Shown here: positions 28,099-36,868 of the stretch, in pieces
Layout of the letters: every line of letters starts with the position of its first letter
Position numbering within the stretch: the stretch's first letter is position 1
Assembly (NCBI RefSeq): GCF_024758505.1
Contig: NZ_CP077970.1
Location: 5,828,001-5,892,000, forward strand
Origin: Bradyrhizobium arachidis
GTDB taxonomy: Bacteria; Pseudomonadota; Alphaproteobacteria; Rhizobiales; Xanthobacteraceae
Direction of reading: 5' to 3'
Length of the DNA stretch: 64,000 bases
Notes under the pieces: model-generated
The model's input: the letters and a program-made list of their open reading frames with translations, nothing else
Database searches by the model: none
Told to the model about the DNA's origin: nothing
Made by a program: the position numbers and the translations under genes

Positions 28099-29357
28099 CC
28101 ATTCACCCACGGCTCAGCGCGGACCGCGAGCTTGCGATTCGCCTCTTCGATCAATTGGCGGAACAGAGTCGCGACGAGCCCGGTGTGACCCGCGATGCCT
28201 ATGGCGCCGGCGAGCAGCGCGCGCATGATCTCATCAGCGAGGAGGCCGCCGAGCTCGGTTTCATTCGCGCCGTCGACGCTGCCGGCAATCTTTTGCTCAC
28301 TCTGCCGGGAACGGAGCCCGGTCTTCCGGCCTGGGTCGTCGGCTCGCATCTCGACTCCGTGCCGCATGGCGGCAACTTTGACGGGGCCGCCGGCGTCATC
28401 GCCGGGCTTGCCGCGGTTGCAGGACTGAAGCGTGCGGGCCGGCTGCCGCGACGCCCGGTCATTGTCGTCGCCACGCGCGCCGAGGAGAGCAACTGGTTTC
28501 CTGCCTCTTATATCGGCAGCCGCACCCTGCTCGGCCTGCTGCCCCCCGAGTTACTCGACCTGCCTCGCTCCGATACCGGCCGCCCGCTGCGCGACCACAT
28601 GCGCGAGCTCGGATTGTCGCCTGAAGGCGTCGCCAAGGGCGAGCGGCTGCTCGCCCCCGAGCGCGTCCACGGGTTCGTCGAAACGCATATCGAACAGGGA
28701 CCGGCGCTCGAAGCCGAGAAGATTCCACTGGGCCTCGTCACCGGCATCAGCGGCAGTTTTCGCTATCGCAAGGCACGTTGCCTCGGCAGCTACGGGCATT
28801 CCGGCGCGGTGCCGCGCCGGCATCGTCAAGACGCAGTGTTCGCCGTCTCGGATCTGATCCAGTCACTCGACCGGCTCTGGAGCGAGCTCGACGGCGCCGG
28901 CCGAGCCGCGACCATCACGTTCGGCGAGGTCTTCACCGACGCGAGCCAGCACGGCTTCAGCAAGATCCCGGGCGAACTCAATTTCTGCCTCGACGTGCGC
29001 AGCGCTGATCGCGATCTCCTGGATGACATCCACGCGCGGCTAATGGCCTTCGTCGCCGAGATCGAGACCAGACGCGGCGTCCGCTTCGCGCTCGGCGAGC
29101 GAACCGGGAGCCAGCCGGCCGTAATGAGCGCAGAGTTGTTGCGGCAGCTCGGCAGCATCGCCGATCGCCTTGGCATCCCGCATCTGTCGATGCCGAGCGG
29201 TGCGGGCCACGATGCGGCGGTGTTCGCCAATGCCAGCATTCCCAGCATCATGCTGTTCGTGCGCAACCAGAATGGCAGCCACAATCCGCATGAAGCGATG
29301 CGGATCGAGGATTTTCACGCCGTGGCCACCGTCCTCACCCATCTGATACTGGAATGA
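28095..29357 (+). CDS. M20 family Zn-dependent N-carbamoyl-amino-acid hydrolase / amidohydrolase
   Basis: 420 aa. The hydantoinase/carbamoylase subfamily of M20 is shown by GSHLDSVPHGGNFDGAAGV (metal His/Asp), TRAEESNWFPASYIGSR (metal Glu), HIEQGPALEAEKIPLG, GHSGAVPRRHRQDAV, and SGAGHDAAVFAN with QNGSHNPHEAM (C-terminal His ligands). Relatives cleave N-carbamoyl-L-amino acids, allantoate or ureidoglycolate, releasing ammonia and CO2. No hydantoinase gene is adjacent; the 5-oxoprolinase genes are. Cytoplasmic. Exact substrate open. Confidence 0.88.
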   Translation: MTIHPRLSADRELAIRLFDQLAEQSRDEPGVTRDAYGAGEQRAHDLISEEAAELGFIRAVDAAGNLLLTLPGTEPGLPAWVVGSHLDSVPHGGNFDGAAGVIAGLAAVAGLKRAGRLPRRPVIVVATRAEESNWFPASYIGSRTLLGLLPPELLDLPRSDTGRPLRDHMRELGLSPEGVAKGERLLAPERVHGFVETHIEQGPALEAEKIPLGLVTGISGSFRYRKARCLGSYGHSGAVPRRHRQDAVFAVSDLIQSLDRLWSELDGAGRAATITFGEVFTDASQHGFSKIPGELNFCLDVRSADRDLLDDIHARLMAFVAEIETRRGVRFALGERTGSQPAVMSAELLRQLGSIADRLGIPHLSMPSGAGHDAAVFANASIPSIMLFVRNQNGSHNPHEAMRIEDFHAVATVLTHLILE

Positions 29358-29383
29358 GCAACCATGATCGACTGCGCTCGAAA

Positions 29384-30160
29384 TCAGGCGGCGATGACCT
29401 GCGACATCGGGGCAAGGGTGATGCCGGCGGCAGCGAGCCGCTCGCGCAGGCGCTGCGCCATCGCGACCGCGCCCGGCGTATCGCCGTGGACGCAGACGCT
29501 GTCGATCCGGGTCGGCAGCCGCGTTCCCGACAGACAGGTGATGGCGCGATCCTCAACCATGCGAATGACCCGTTCAGAGGCGACCTCCGCATCATGAATC
29601 ACGGCGCCCGCAAGACGACGCGACACCAGATTGCCGTTGTCGGCATAGGCGCGATCGGCATAGATCTCGCGCACCAGCGGCAGGCCGAATCTCTCGCCGG
29701 CTCGCTCGGTCTCCTGACCGGGCATGACCACGAAGATCAGGTTGCGATCGATGGTGCGGATTGCCCGCGCCACCGCTTCGGCGAGATCGCGGTCCTCGGC
29801 GGCGATGTTGCCGAGCGCGCCGTGCGTCTTGACGTGGCGAATGGCGTGACCGGCATCGGATGCAAGCGCCATAAGCGCGCCCACCTGATAGAGCACGATC
29901 TTCTCGATGTCGGCGGGACGCTCGCCTTGGATCGGCCTGCGGCCAAAACCCCAGAGATCGAGGAAGCCGGGATGCGCACCGGCCTGCACGCCGTTGGCCT
30001 TCGCATCCGTCAAGGTGCGATGCATGACCAGGGGATCACCGGCATGGAAGCCGCAGGCGATGTTCGCAGAGGTGACGGTTCGCAGCATCTCTGCGTCATC
30101 GCCGAGCGTGTAGACACCAAAACCTTCGCCCATGTCGCAGTTCATATCGATCAGAGTCAT
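29384..30160 (-). CDS. pxpA: 5-oxoprolinase subunit PxpA (LamB/YcsF family)
   Basis: 258 aa from the ATG at 30160 (GAGG upstream). The family start MTLIDMNCDMGEGFG and the blocks SANIACGFHAGDPLVM, GAHPGFLDLWGFGRR and VKTHGALGN are all diagnostic. PxpA, B and C together hydrolyse 5-oxo-L-proline to glutamate with ATP. Here pxpA is on the opposite strand from pxpBC, with an 86-bp divergent gap, and faces the amidase gene tail-to-tail. In many bacteria the three are in one operon, so the split is notable. Confidence 0.93.
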   Translation of the reverse strand: MTLIDMNCDMGEGFGVYTLGDDAEMLRTVTSANIACGFHAGDPLVMHRTLTDAKANGVQAGAHPGFLDLWGFGRRPIQGERPADIEKIVLYQVGALMALASDAGHAIRHVKTHGALGNIAAEDRDLAEAVARAIRTIDRNLIFVVMPGQETERAGERFGLPLVREIYADRAYADNGNLVSRRLAGAVIHDAEVASERVIRMVEDRAITCLSGTRLPTRIDSVCVHGDTPGAVAMAQRLRERLAAAGITLAPMSQVIAA

Positions 30161-30246
30161 CGTTGTCCTCGTTTCGCCCGTGTCCGTTATAGACATGGCG
30201 TGCCGCAGAGGTCACGAAGAAATCTCATGACGAGCGATCCACCAGC

Positions 30247-30996
30247 ATGACATCTGACTCACTCTACGCCCTACCGCGTTTCTGCCGGTCCGGCGACGCG
30301 GCGCTGACGATCGAGGTCGGAGACGGCATCGACGCGGACGTCAATGCGCGTGTCGTCGATCTCGACCGCGCCCTGACCGGGCGTGCACTGCCCGGCATCG
30401 TGGAAATCGTGCCGACCTACCGCACGCTGCTGGTCTGCTTCGATCCGACCGTGCTGTCACGGCGCACCGTCGAGGCCGAGGTGATGTCGCTGTGGCCGCC
30501 GGTTAAGCCAAAAGGACAGATTCACCGGCGCTGGACCGTTCCTGTCGCCTATGGCGGCGACAACGGGATGGATCTCGACTGGCTCGCAGAGCGTCTCGAC
30601 ACGACGACCGACGACATCGTGGCGCGGCACAGCGCGGCCGAGTATCGCGTCTACATGATCGGCTTCATGCCGGGATTTGCCTATCTCGGCGGGCTCGACC
30701 CGCGGCTTCATGTCGATCGACGCCCGGAGCCCAGGCTGGTGACACCGCCTTGCAGCGTCTCCGTCGGAGGCCAGCAGGCGGCGATCGCGCCTCCGCTCGC
30801 CGCTCCCAGCGGGTGGCACATGCTGGGACGCACACCGGTGCGCTCCTATGATCCCCGTCGCACGCACGAAGCCTTCCTGTTCTGCGCCGGCGATCTCATT
30901 CGCTTCCGCCCTATCGGTGTTGCGGAATTTGCCGCGCTCGAGCGCGCCGCGGACGCCGGCGAGATCATCGCTGAGAAGGAAGAAGTCGAGGTTTGA
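30247..30996 (+). CDS. pxpB: 5-oxoprolinase subunit PxpB (KipI family)
   Basis: 249 aa. KipI/allophanate-hydrolase-subunit-1 features: LPRFCRSGDAALTIEVGD at the start, VEIVPTYRTLLVCFDP, and the core YRVYMIGFMPGFAYLGGLDP with RLVTPPCSVSVGGQQAAI. It forms a complex with PxpC and acts with PxpA in 5-oxoproline hydrolysis in the cytoplasm. Essentially contiguous with pxpC; the pxpB stop lies 8 bp before the preferred pxpC start. Confidence 0.92.
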   Translation: MTSDSLYALPRFCRSGDAALTIEVGDGIDADVNARVVDLDRALTGRALPGIVEIVPTYRTLLVCFDPTVLSRRTVEAEVMSLWPPVKPKGQIHRRWTVPVAYGGDNGMDLDWLAERLDTTTDDIVARHSAAEYRVYMIGFMPGFAYLGGLDPRLHVDRRPEPRLVTPPCSVSVGGQQAAIAPPLAAPSGWHMLGRTPVRSYDPRRTHEAFLFCAGDLIRFRPIGVAEFAALERAADAGEIIAEKEEVEV

Positions 30997-31004
30997 GCAG
31001 CGCA

Positions 31005-32069
31005 ATGTCTGCCCATCTTGAAATCATCGAGCCCGGCCTTGCGACGACCATCCAGGATCTCGGCCGCCGCGGCCTGCAACGCTTCGGCATCTCGGCGTCC
31101 GGCGTGATGGATCCGATTGCGCTTGCCACGGCGAATGCGCTGGTCGGCAACGCTACCGATACCGCCGCGCTCGAAATCACGCTGGCGGGACCGGTGCTCA
31201 CCTCCGTCGGGGCCGACATCCGCGTCGCGCTCGCCGGCGCGGATTTCTCGATCAGCATCGACGGCCGGCCGGTGACCTCCCACGAGTCGCACGATCTGAT
31301 GGCGGGTCAGCGTCTCGCGATCGGGACGGCGCGGGACGGCGCGCGGTCCGTTCTTGCCGTCTCCGGCGGCTTTGCGATCGCACCGATGCTCGGCAGCCTC
31401 TCCACCCATTCGCGCAGCCAGCTTGGCGGCCTCAACGGCGGTCCGTTACGCAAGAGCGACAGGTTGCCGCTCGCGGTCCCTCGCCTGCCGGCGAGTCCGC
31501 ACCTGATGGTGTCCCCTGCACATCGCCGCCGTGCGCAGGGACCCGTTCGCGTCCTGCTCGGACCGCAGGATGACGCTTTTGGCGCAGAAGGCCTCGCCAC
31601 CTTCTTCGGTTCCGAGTACGCCGTCACGGCGCTGTCCGATCGCATGGGCTGCCGGCTCGAAGGGCCCCGGATTCAGCATGCCGGCGCTGTCGGTATTGTG
31701 TCCGACGGCACGGTGTTCGGCAGCATCCAGATTCCCGGCAACGGCCAGCCGATCATCCTGCTCGCCGATCGCCAGACGACCGGCGGCTATCCGAAAATTG
31801 CCACCGTCATCTCAGCAGATCTTCCCCGCCTGGCTCAGCTTCGCCCTGGCGAGCACCTCCGTTTTCAAGCAATCGAGGAAGACGACGCCGTCAAGCTCGC
31901 ACGTGCGGTGCGACAACAGATCGATCGCATCGGCGATGCATTGATCGAGGTTCACGGCGGCGGTCTCACAAGTGAGCATCTCCTGGCCAGCAATCTCATC
32001 AGCGGCGTGATCTCTGCTCTCGAATGGATTCAAGCCGATGCCGCGACCTGCGGCCCACCAGCCACCTGA
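31005..32069 (+). CDS. pxpC: 5-oxoprolinase subunit PxpC (KipA family)
   Basis: 354 aa from the ATG at 31005; a TTG at 30993 overlapping the pxpB stop is an alternative. Typical KipA/biotin-dependent carboxyltransferase-like fold: LEIIEPGLATTIQDLGRRGLQRFGISASGVMD at the start, VRVLLGPQDD centrally, and IPGNGQPIILLADRQTTGGYPKIATV near the end. Partner of PxpB. Followed 17 bp later by the DapA-like gene, so the two functions are probably co-expressed. Confidence 0.92.
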   Translation: MSAHLEIIEPGLATTIQDLGRRGLQRFGISASGVMDPIALATANALVGNATDTAALEITLAGPVLTSVGADIRVALAGADFSISIDGRPVTSHESHDLMAGQRLAIGTARDGARSVLAVSGGFAIAPMLGSLSTHSRSQLGGLNGGPLRKSDRLPLAVPRLPASPHLMVSPAHRRRAQGPVRVLLGPQDDAFGAEGLATFFGSEYAVTALSDRMGCRLEGPRIQHAGAVGIVSDGTVFGSIQIPGNGQPIILLADRQTTGGYPKIATVISADLPRLAQLRPGEHLRFQAIEEDDAVKLARAVRQQIDRIGDALIEVHGGGLTSEHLLASNLISGVISALEWIQADAATCGPPAT

Positions 32070-32086
32070 AGACAAGGAAACAATCC

Positions 32087-33016
32087 ATGGCTTTGCTCAA
32101 CGAAACCGCGAACGGCGTCTACGTGATCGCGGTAACCCCGTTCACCGAGACAGGAGCGCTCGACCTCGACAGCACCGACCGCATGGTCGACTTCTATCTG
32201 GAGAAGGGCGCAACCGGGCTCACTTTACTCGGCATGATGGGCGAAGCGCCCAAGCTCACAGCGGACGAGTCCCGGCGACTGGTTCGCCACGTCCTCAAGC
32301 GCACCGCCGGTCGCGTGCCGATCGTCGTTGGTGTATCGGGGCCCGGTCTGGCCGCGATGGCCGAGCTCACCCACGCGGTGATGGACGATGGCGCCGCAGG
32401 TGTCATGGTGGCGCCGCCCTCCTCGCTGCGCACCGACGATCAGATCGTCGGCTATTATGACATGGTCGGCGAGGCGATCGCCGGCGCGCCGCTCGTGCTC
32501 CAAGATTTCCCGCTGACCACTCAAGTGCAGTTCACGCCCAAGGTGATCCTGACCATCGTCGAGCGGCTCAGCAATCTCGTGATGCTCAAGCATGAGGATT
32601 GGCCGGGCCTTGCAAAACTGTCCGCGCTGCGTGCGGCCAGTGATGCCGGAAAAACCCGGCGGATCTCGATCCTGGTCGGCAACGGTGGCGTCTTCCTGCC
32701 AGAGGAGCTCAGCCGCGGCGCCGACGGTGCCATGACCGGCTTCGCCTATCCGGAGATGATGGTAGACGTCTGGCGCGCCCATACGGCTGGCAACATCGAT
32801 CGCGCCCACGACCTGTTCGATGCCTATCTGCCGCTGGCTCGTTACGAGCAACAGCCCGGCCCTGGTCTTGCCATTCGCAAACATGTTCTGGCCAGGCGTG
32901 GTGTCATTGCATCCGCAACCCTGCGCAAGCCAAGCGCAGTGCTGTCGGCCGCCGACATTGCCGATATCGAGCGGCTGATTGCGCGTCAGACCCGCCGCCT
33001 CAAAGAACTCGGCTGA
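32087..33016 (+). CDS. dihydrodipicolinate synthase (DapA) family protein, atypical active site
   Basis: 309 aa (beta/alpha)8 barrel protein. The Schiff-base lysine is retained (Lys168, in VMLKHEDW). The catalytic triad of DapA is not: the position of Tyr133 reads Gln139 (VLQDFP), the Thr-Thr of GTTGE is Met-Met (residues 50-51, GMMGE), and the YYNRP loop is PSSLR. It should still form enamines with a keto acid, but proton relay must differ, so it is probably not a DapA or a standard aldolase. AAGGA precedes the ATG at 32087. Last gene of the pxpBC strand; likely acts on a product of the imported compound. Confidence 0.88.
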   Translation: MALLNETANGVYVIAVTPFTETGALDLDSTDRMVDFYLEKGATGLTLLGMMGEAPKLTADESRRLVRHVLKRTAGRVPIVVGVSGPGLAAMAELTHAVMDDGAAGVMVAPPSSLRTDDQIVGYYDMVGEAIAGAPLVLQDFPLTTQVQFTPKVILTIVERLSNLVMLKHEDWPGLAKLSALRAASDAGKTRRISILVGNGGVFLPEELSRGADGAMTGFAYPEMMVDVWRAHTAGNIDRAHDLFDAYLPLARYEQQPGPGLAIRKHVLARRGVIASATLRKPSAVLSAADIADIERLIARQTRRLKELG

Positions 33017-33138
33017 TGGAAACGCCAACAGCCAATGCCGGCGCAAGGTATCCGGTCGCCCTCGATACGTGAGTAATACGAGTTCTGCACAATTGGTATA
33101 ACTCCCTGGCTCGTAGTGTTCGCGAACCGCTATCGGCG
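33017..33138. other. convergent gap between modules
   Basis: 122 bp between the 3' ends of the DapA-like and LysR genes. It is AT-richer than the flanks. No clear terminator hairpin was found. Confidence 0.4.
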
Positions 33139-34023
33139 TCAGTTCAACTCGAAAGAGAGCCTAGCTGCTTTCGCCGACGCGGCGATGAAGCGATAGACCT
33201 CTTGGACCCTTCGCGCCTCGTGCGTGTCGGGGTGCGAGGTAAGCCAATAACTTCGAATGAATCTCACGTCTGGAAGAAGACGCTTGAGCTGTGGATAGCG
33301 CTGTGCCGCATAGTCGTGCAATATTCCGATGCCGTGGCCGGAGCGGACGGCTTCAATCTGAGCGACCACGCTTCCGCACTCGTAGCGGCGCGACATGAGG
33401 CGCCCAAGAGCCGACGCATAGTCCAATGCCTGGCTGTAAACGAAATCCTCGACATGCGTGACGAAAAGGCGCCCCGCCAAATCGGCGCTGCTGCCGATCG
33501 GCCCTTCGCGCGCGAGGTAGCTGTCTGCCGCGTAGACGCTGAGCGTGTAGTTGGTCAGTTTTGACATGATCAAACGGCCCTGCTTCGGCCGATCGAGGGT
33601 GATCGCTATGTCCGCTTCGCGGCGCGGCAAGGAGAAGGTGCGCGGTAGCGGTACGAGCTGAATGATGAGTCCGGGATATCTCGATGCAAGCACTCCGAGA
33701 CGATCGGCCAGGAAATAGTTGCCAAGCCCGTCCGGTGCTCCGACACGCACGGTGCCGGTGATCGCCTCGACGTCTCCGATATTCGAGCCAACCTTGAGAA
33801 ACTCGCTCTCCGCGCGTTCCGCAGCTGCAAGCAAGACCTCGCCCGCGGCCGTCAGCGTGCAACCCGACACACCTCGCTCGAGCAGCTTGGCGTTGAGGCT
33901 GTTCTCCAGTGAAGTTAGCTGGCGAGCGACAGTCGTGTGATTTAGCCGCAGACGTTTCGAGGCCTTCGAGATCTGCCCGGCGCGCGCAACTTCAAGGAAT
34001 ATACGGACACGTTCCCAATCCAT
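33139..34023 (-). CDS. LysR family transcriptional regulator
   Basis: 294 aa. The N-terminal winged helix (residues 1-60: [41 protein letters not shown]) is unusual in reading NHTTVARQL where many LysR proteins have QPAVSRQI. It is of the group that lacks strict tandem-promoter conservation. The effector domain (about 90-290) is intact. It is the last gene of a minus-strand run and is separated from the metallo-hydrolase by 31 bp, so it may be co-transcribed with the operon it regulates. Confidence 0.88.
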   Translation of the reverse strand: MDWERVRIFLEVARAGQISKASKRLRLNHTTVARQLTSLENSLNAKLLERGVSGCTLTAAGEVLLAAAERAESEFLKVGSNIGDVEAITGTVRVGAPDGLGNYFLADRLGVLASRYPGLIIQLVPLPRTFSLPRREADIAITLDRPKQGRLIMSKLTNYTLSVYAADSYLAREGPIGSSADLAGRLFVTHVEDFVYSQALDYASALGRLMSRRYECGSVVAQIEAVRSGHGIGILHDYAAQRYPQLKRLLPDVRFIRSYWLTSHPDTHEARRVQEVYRFIAASAKAARLSFELN

Positions 34024-34054
34024 CGCCTACAAGGTTCGCTTTCATAGACGCTTC

Positions 34055-35095
34055 TTAGCCGCCCAATTTACCCTGCGAGTAATTCAAGGGCACATACGTG
34101 TACGCTTTCTCGCCGTTGCGACGGACGTGGCCCAGCCCAGGAAACGATATGTGCGCGCCACCGACCAGATAGCCGTTCTCCGCGGCATCTGCGAAGGCGA
34201 GCTCGTGGACGTGTTCGGCCTCAACTGCATCCACATCGTAACCGATTGTGACGGATGGGTCCGCGAATTGCACGGCGGCGACATGCACGACATCACCCCA
34301 CAGAACCAGCTTTTCCCCCCGGCTCTCGACCACGTACATGGTGTGTCCGGGCGTGTGCCCATAGGCTGTTTGCGCGCGCACGCCAGAAATCAGCTCGGCA
34401 TTTCCATCGAAAACGACGAGCTTGCCAGCCTCCATGTACGGGGTGATCGAAACCAAGGCAGCCTGAAAGAACCGCTTCGCTTCAGCGGGGGCGGCGCGCA
34501 TGTTTGCCTCGCTGAGCCAGAAATCGGTATCCCGCTTGCTGACATGTATAGTCGCGTTGGGAAAGGCGCGTTGCCCCTCAGCCACGAGTCCGCCGATGTG
34601 ATCAGCATGCAGATGCGTGAGATAGATCTCGTCGATCTGCTCCGGTCTATGGCCCGCGGCGCGAAGATTGCTTAGGAGATGGCCGCTATTGGGTCCCAAG
34701 AGTGAGCCGGCGCCTGCGTCGATCAACACCAGCTTACTGCCGGTGTTCACCAGAAACGAATTATGCGACGTCTCGACGAGGGCGCCAAGGTAGTTGCGTC
34801 TCAGTGCTTCCTCAAGCCGAGCAGGGTCGCCCCGCAGCAACTTCGTAGCCGGGAGCATGTTGGTGCCGTCGGACAGAACCACCACTTCGAAATCCCCGAG
34901 CATCAATCGATAGAACGCAGGTGCTTGGCCTTTGGCCATAGGCGCATCGGCAAACGATGCCGTCGGCAGCCCGCACCCCAGGCAAAGGCAGCCGGCGGCC
35001 AGGAACGAACGGCGGCTCAGATCGACGGCGCTGTTGTTTGCCAGCTTCTGCCGGCCGGAGCGTTTCGCACTATCAAACAAACGGTCGAGCATCAT
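34055..35095 (-). CDS. exported metallo-beta-lactamase-fold hydrolase
   Basis: 346 aa from the ATG at 35095, one base after the RidA stop. A twin-arginine-type signal (LSRRSFLAAGCLCLGCGL, cleavage near SFADA) directs it to the periplasm. Metal motif HLHADHIGG, with further ligands in GHTPGHTMYVV (His), LWGDVVHVAA (Asp) and GAHISFPGLGH (His), gives a complete di-metal site. Relatives include lactonases and aryl hydrolases. Export sets it apart from the cytosolic enzymes of the same operon: it may act on the substrate before uptake by the MFS protein. Confidence 0.85.
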   Translation of the reverse strand: MMLDRLFDSAKRSGRQKLANNSAVDLSRRSFLAAGCLCLGCGLPTASFADAPMAKGQAPAFYRLMLGDFEVVVLSDGTNMLPATKLLRGDPARLEEALRRNYLGALVETSHNSFLVNTGSKLVLIDAGAGSLLGPNSGHLLSNLRAAGHRPEQIDEIYLTHLHADHIGGLVAEGQRAFPNATIHVSKRDTDFWLSEANMRAAPAEAKRFFQAALVSITPYMEAGKLVVFDGNAELISGVRAQTAYGHTPGHTMYVVESRGEKLVLWGDVVHVAAVQFADPSVTIGYDVDAVEAEHVHELAFADAAENGYLVGGAHISFPGLGHVRRNGEKAYTYVPLNYSQGKLGG

Positions 35096-35096
35096 G

Positions 35097-35489
35097 CTAT
35101 TGGCGCTCCTCGATGACGGCCATGAAGTCACAGAGCACCAAGGCAGGTCCCTCCACCTGAAGTGGCTGAGCGTGTCGGGCTGGGCGGGACTCGGGATCGG
35201 GAAACATGCGCAGCCACTCCACGTTCAGCGGTTCGCGGTTATTTCGATCCCGTATGAATACATTCACTTTGATAATGTCCTCGGTCGTTCCGCCAGCCGC
35301 TTCGATCACCGCTTTCAGGTTCTTGAACATGTTCGCGCATTGAGCGGCCAGGTCATCGGGGATGGCACGTGTGGCGGGGTCCGTTGGTTGGATCGCACCC
35401 GAGACGACGATGTTGGCAATACGACAAGCGTTTGGCACCGGAAGTTTGTGCGCTATCTCCGGAACTGTAATGCTCTTGCGGCCAGACAT
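35097..35489 (-). CDS. RidA family protein
   Basis: 130 aa from the ATG at 35489 (GAGGAG 7 bases upstream). Characteristic RidA/YjgF features: VSGAIQPTDPATRAIPDDLAAQCANMFKNLKAVIEAAGGTTEDIIKVNVFI. Canonical RidA has an Arg that binds the carboxylate of 2-aminoacrylate; here the equivalent region reads FIRDRNNREPLN. Roles include imine/enamine deamination or catabolic hydrolase steps. The stop lies one base before the metallo-hydrolase start. Confidence 0.85.
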   Translation of the reverse strand: MSGRKSITVPEIAHKLPVPNACRIANIVVSGAIQPTDPATRAIPDDLAAQCANMFKNLKAVIEAAGGTTEDIIKVNVFIRDRNNREPLNVEWLRMFPDPESRPARHAQPLQVEGPALVLCDFMAVIEERQ

Positions 35490-35518
35490 GGCAGAACTCC
35501 TCATTGTCGCGATATCGG

Positions 35519-36826
35519 TCACGGGGTTGCGGGACCTGGTTGAGCGACCGCCAGATCTTTGCGCGTGTCGGGCCTGATCTCACCCTCGAGGCCAGGCGTC
35601 AGGCTGATGCCCTTTGTTTCGGGGAGGAGGAGCGTGGCGACCAGGGCGATGGCATATCCGATCAGGGCGACGAGCCCGATCGCCTCAGCCAGCGTGATCC
35701 ACTGGGCGAGCACACCAATGCAGGAAACCGCCGCCGCGCCGACTGCCTTGCCGAAATTGTAGGCGAAGCTTTGGCCGTTTGCGCGGATCGCTGTCGGGAA
35801 CAGCTCTGTGAAGAACGGCCCCAGCACCGCATAGTTGCCGATGGTGAAGAAACCGAAGGGCACTCCGAGCAGGATCAGCGTCCAACCTGATAGCGGCAGG
35901 AACATGTAGACGACAGTCACGATCCAGGAGCAGACCAGGAACAGCTGAAACGTCCGCCGGCGGCCAAGCCGATCCGACAGATAGGCGCTCACCAGGAAAC
36001 CAGCGAAAGAGCCGCCCGTCACGAAGAACACGTAGTATCCGGATTCACTTGGTGACAATTGACGAATGGTCTTCATGAAGGTGGGCAGCCAGTTGACGAT
36101 GGCTCCGCCAACGCCGATCACACCGAAGGCTAGGAGTGACGACAGGACGGTCGTTGGAAGAATGGCGGGCCGGAATATGGCGGCGAGGCCAGGCAGTTCG
36201 TTGGCCGCTGCGAGAGCGGCGCGCGTATTCATGTACACGTCTGGCTCTGTGAGGCCGCGACGCAAATAGAGAACAAGAAGTCCGGGCAAGACGCCGATCA
36301 TCAGCAGTATGCGCCAGCCATAATCGTGCGGAATGAGCGCGAGAACGACACCAGCCAGAACTGCGGCCATGCTCCAGCCGATTCCGAAACCGCTTTGGAC
36401 ACAACCGACGGCCTTGCCCCGATGCGCCGGCCGGATGATCTCGCCCATCAGAACGGCCCCTGCGGCCCATTCGCCGCCGAATCCCAATCCCTGCAGCACG
36501 CGCACCAAGATGAGTTGATCGAAATCTTGCGTGAAGCCCGCGATGAACGTGAACAGCGAAAACCAGAGGATCGTAAATTGCATCACCCGGACTCGGCCGA
36601 ACCGGTCAGCCAAATATCCGCAGGCCCAGCCACCAATCGCTGCAGAGAGGAGCGTGGCCGTCGCGAGATAGCCGGCCTGTGCCGTGCTCATCCCCCAGGC
36701 GGCAATAAGTACGGGAAGCGCGAAGCTGAAGAGCTGAGCATCCATGGCGTCCACGGCCCAGCCTGCGAAACAGCTCCAAAACGTACTGCGCTCGCGGTCA
36801 GTCAACTCCCGATACCAACCGAACAT
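35519..36826 (-). CDS. MFS transporter, carboxylate/aromatic-acid type
   Basis: 435 aa with 12 predicted helices. MFS signature GYLADRFGRVRVM between helices 2 and 3 and its repeat YLSDRLGRRRTF in the second half. VDAMDAQLFSFALPVL in helix 1 and GEWAAGAVLMGEII in helix 4 resemble the sialate/lactate and aromatic acid:proton symporter groups, so the cargo is likely an organic acid. It is flanked by SDR and RidA genes in one operon, giving the module its own uptake system. Confidence 0.88.
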   Translation of the reverse strand: MFGWYRELTDRERSTFWSCFAGWAVDAMDAQLFSFALPVLIAAWGMSTAQAGYLATATLLSAAIGGWACGYLADRFGRVRVMQFTILWFSLFTFIAGFTQDFDQLILVRVLQGLGFGGEWAAGAVLMGEIIRPAHRGKAVGCVQSGFGIGWSMAAVLAGVVLALIPHDYGWRILLMIGVLPGLLVLYLRRGLTEPDVYMNTRAALAAANELPGLAAIFRPAILPTTVLSSLLAFGVIGVGGAIVNWLPTFMKTIRQLSPSESGYYVFFVTGGSFAGFLVSAYLSDRLGRRRTFQLFLVCSWIVTVVYMFLPLSGWTLILLGVPFGFFTIGNYAVLGPFFTELFPTAIRANGQSFAYNFGKAVGAAAVSCIGVLAQWITLAEAIGLVALIGYAIALVATLLLPETKGISLTPGLEGEIRPDTRKDLAVAQPGPATP

Positions 36827-36868
36827 CTGATCCGTCCCTGATTTGATCTTATTGATTTACCGCGCTTC

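Noticed and set aside
30993..31004. TTG start for pxpC overlapping the pxpB stop
   Set aside because: The ATG at 31005 begins right at the conserved N-terminus; the TTG adds only four residues and has its GAGG too close.
33088..33099. Partial resemblance to the TGGTATACCA site between the DapA-like and LysR genes
   Set aside because: Only the left half matches, and the position is between convergent 3' ends, not in a promoter.
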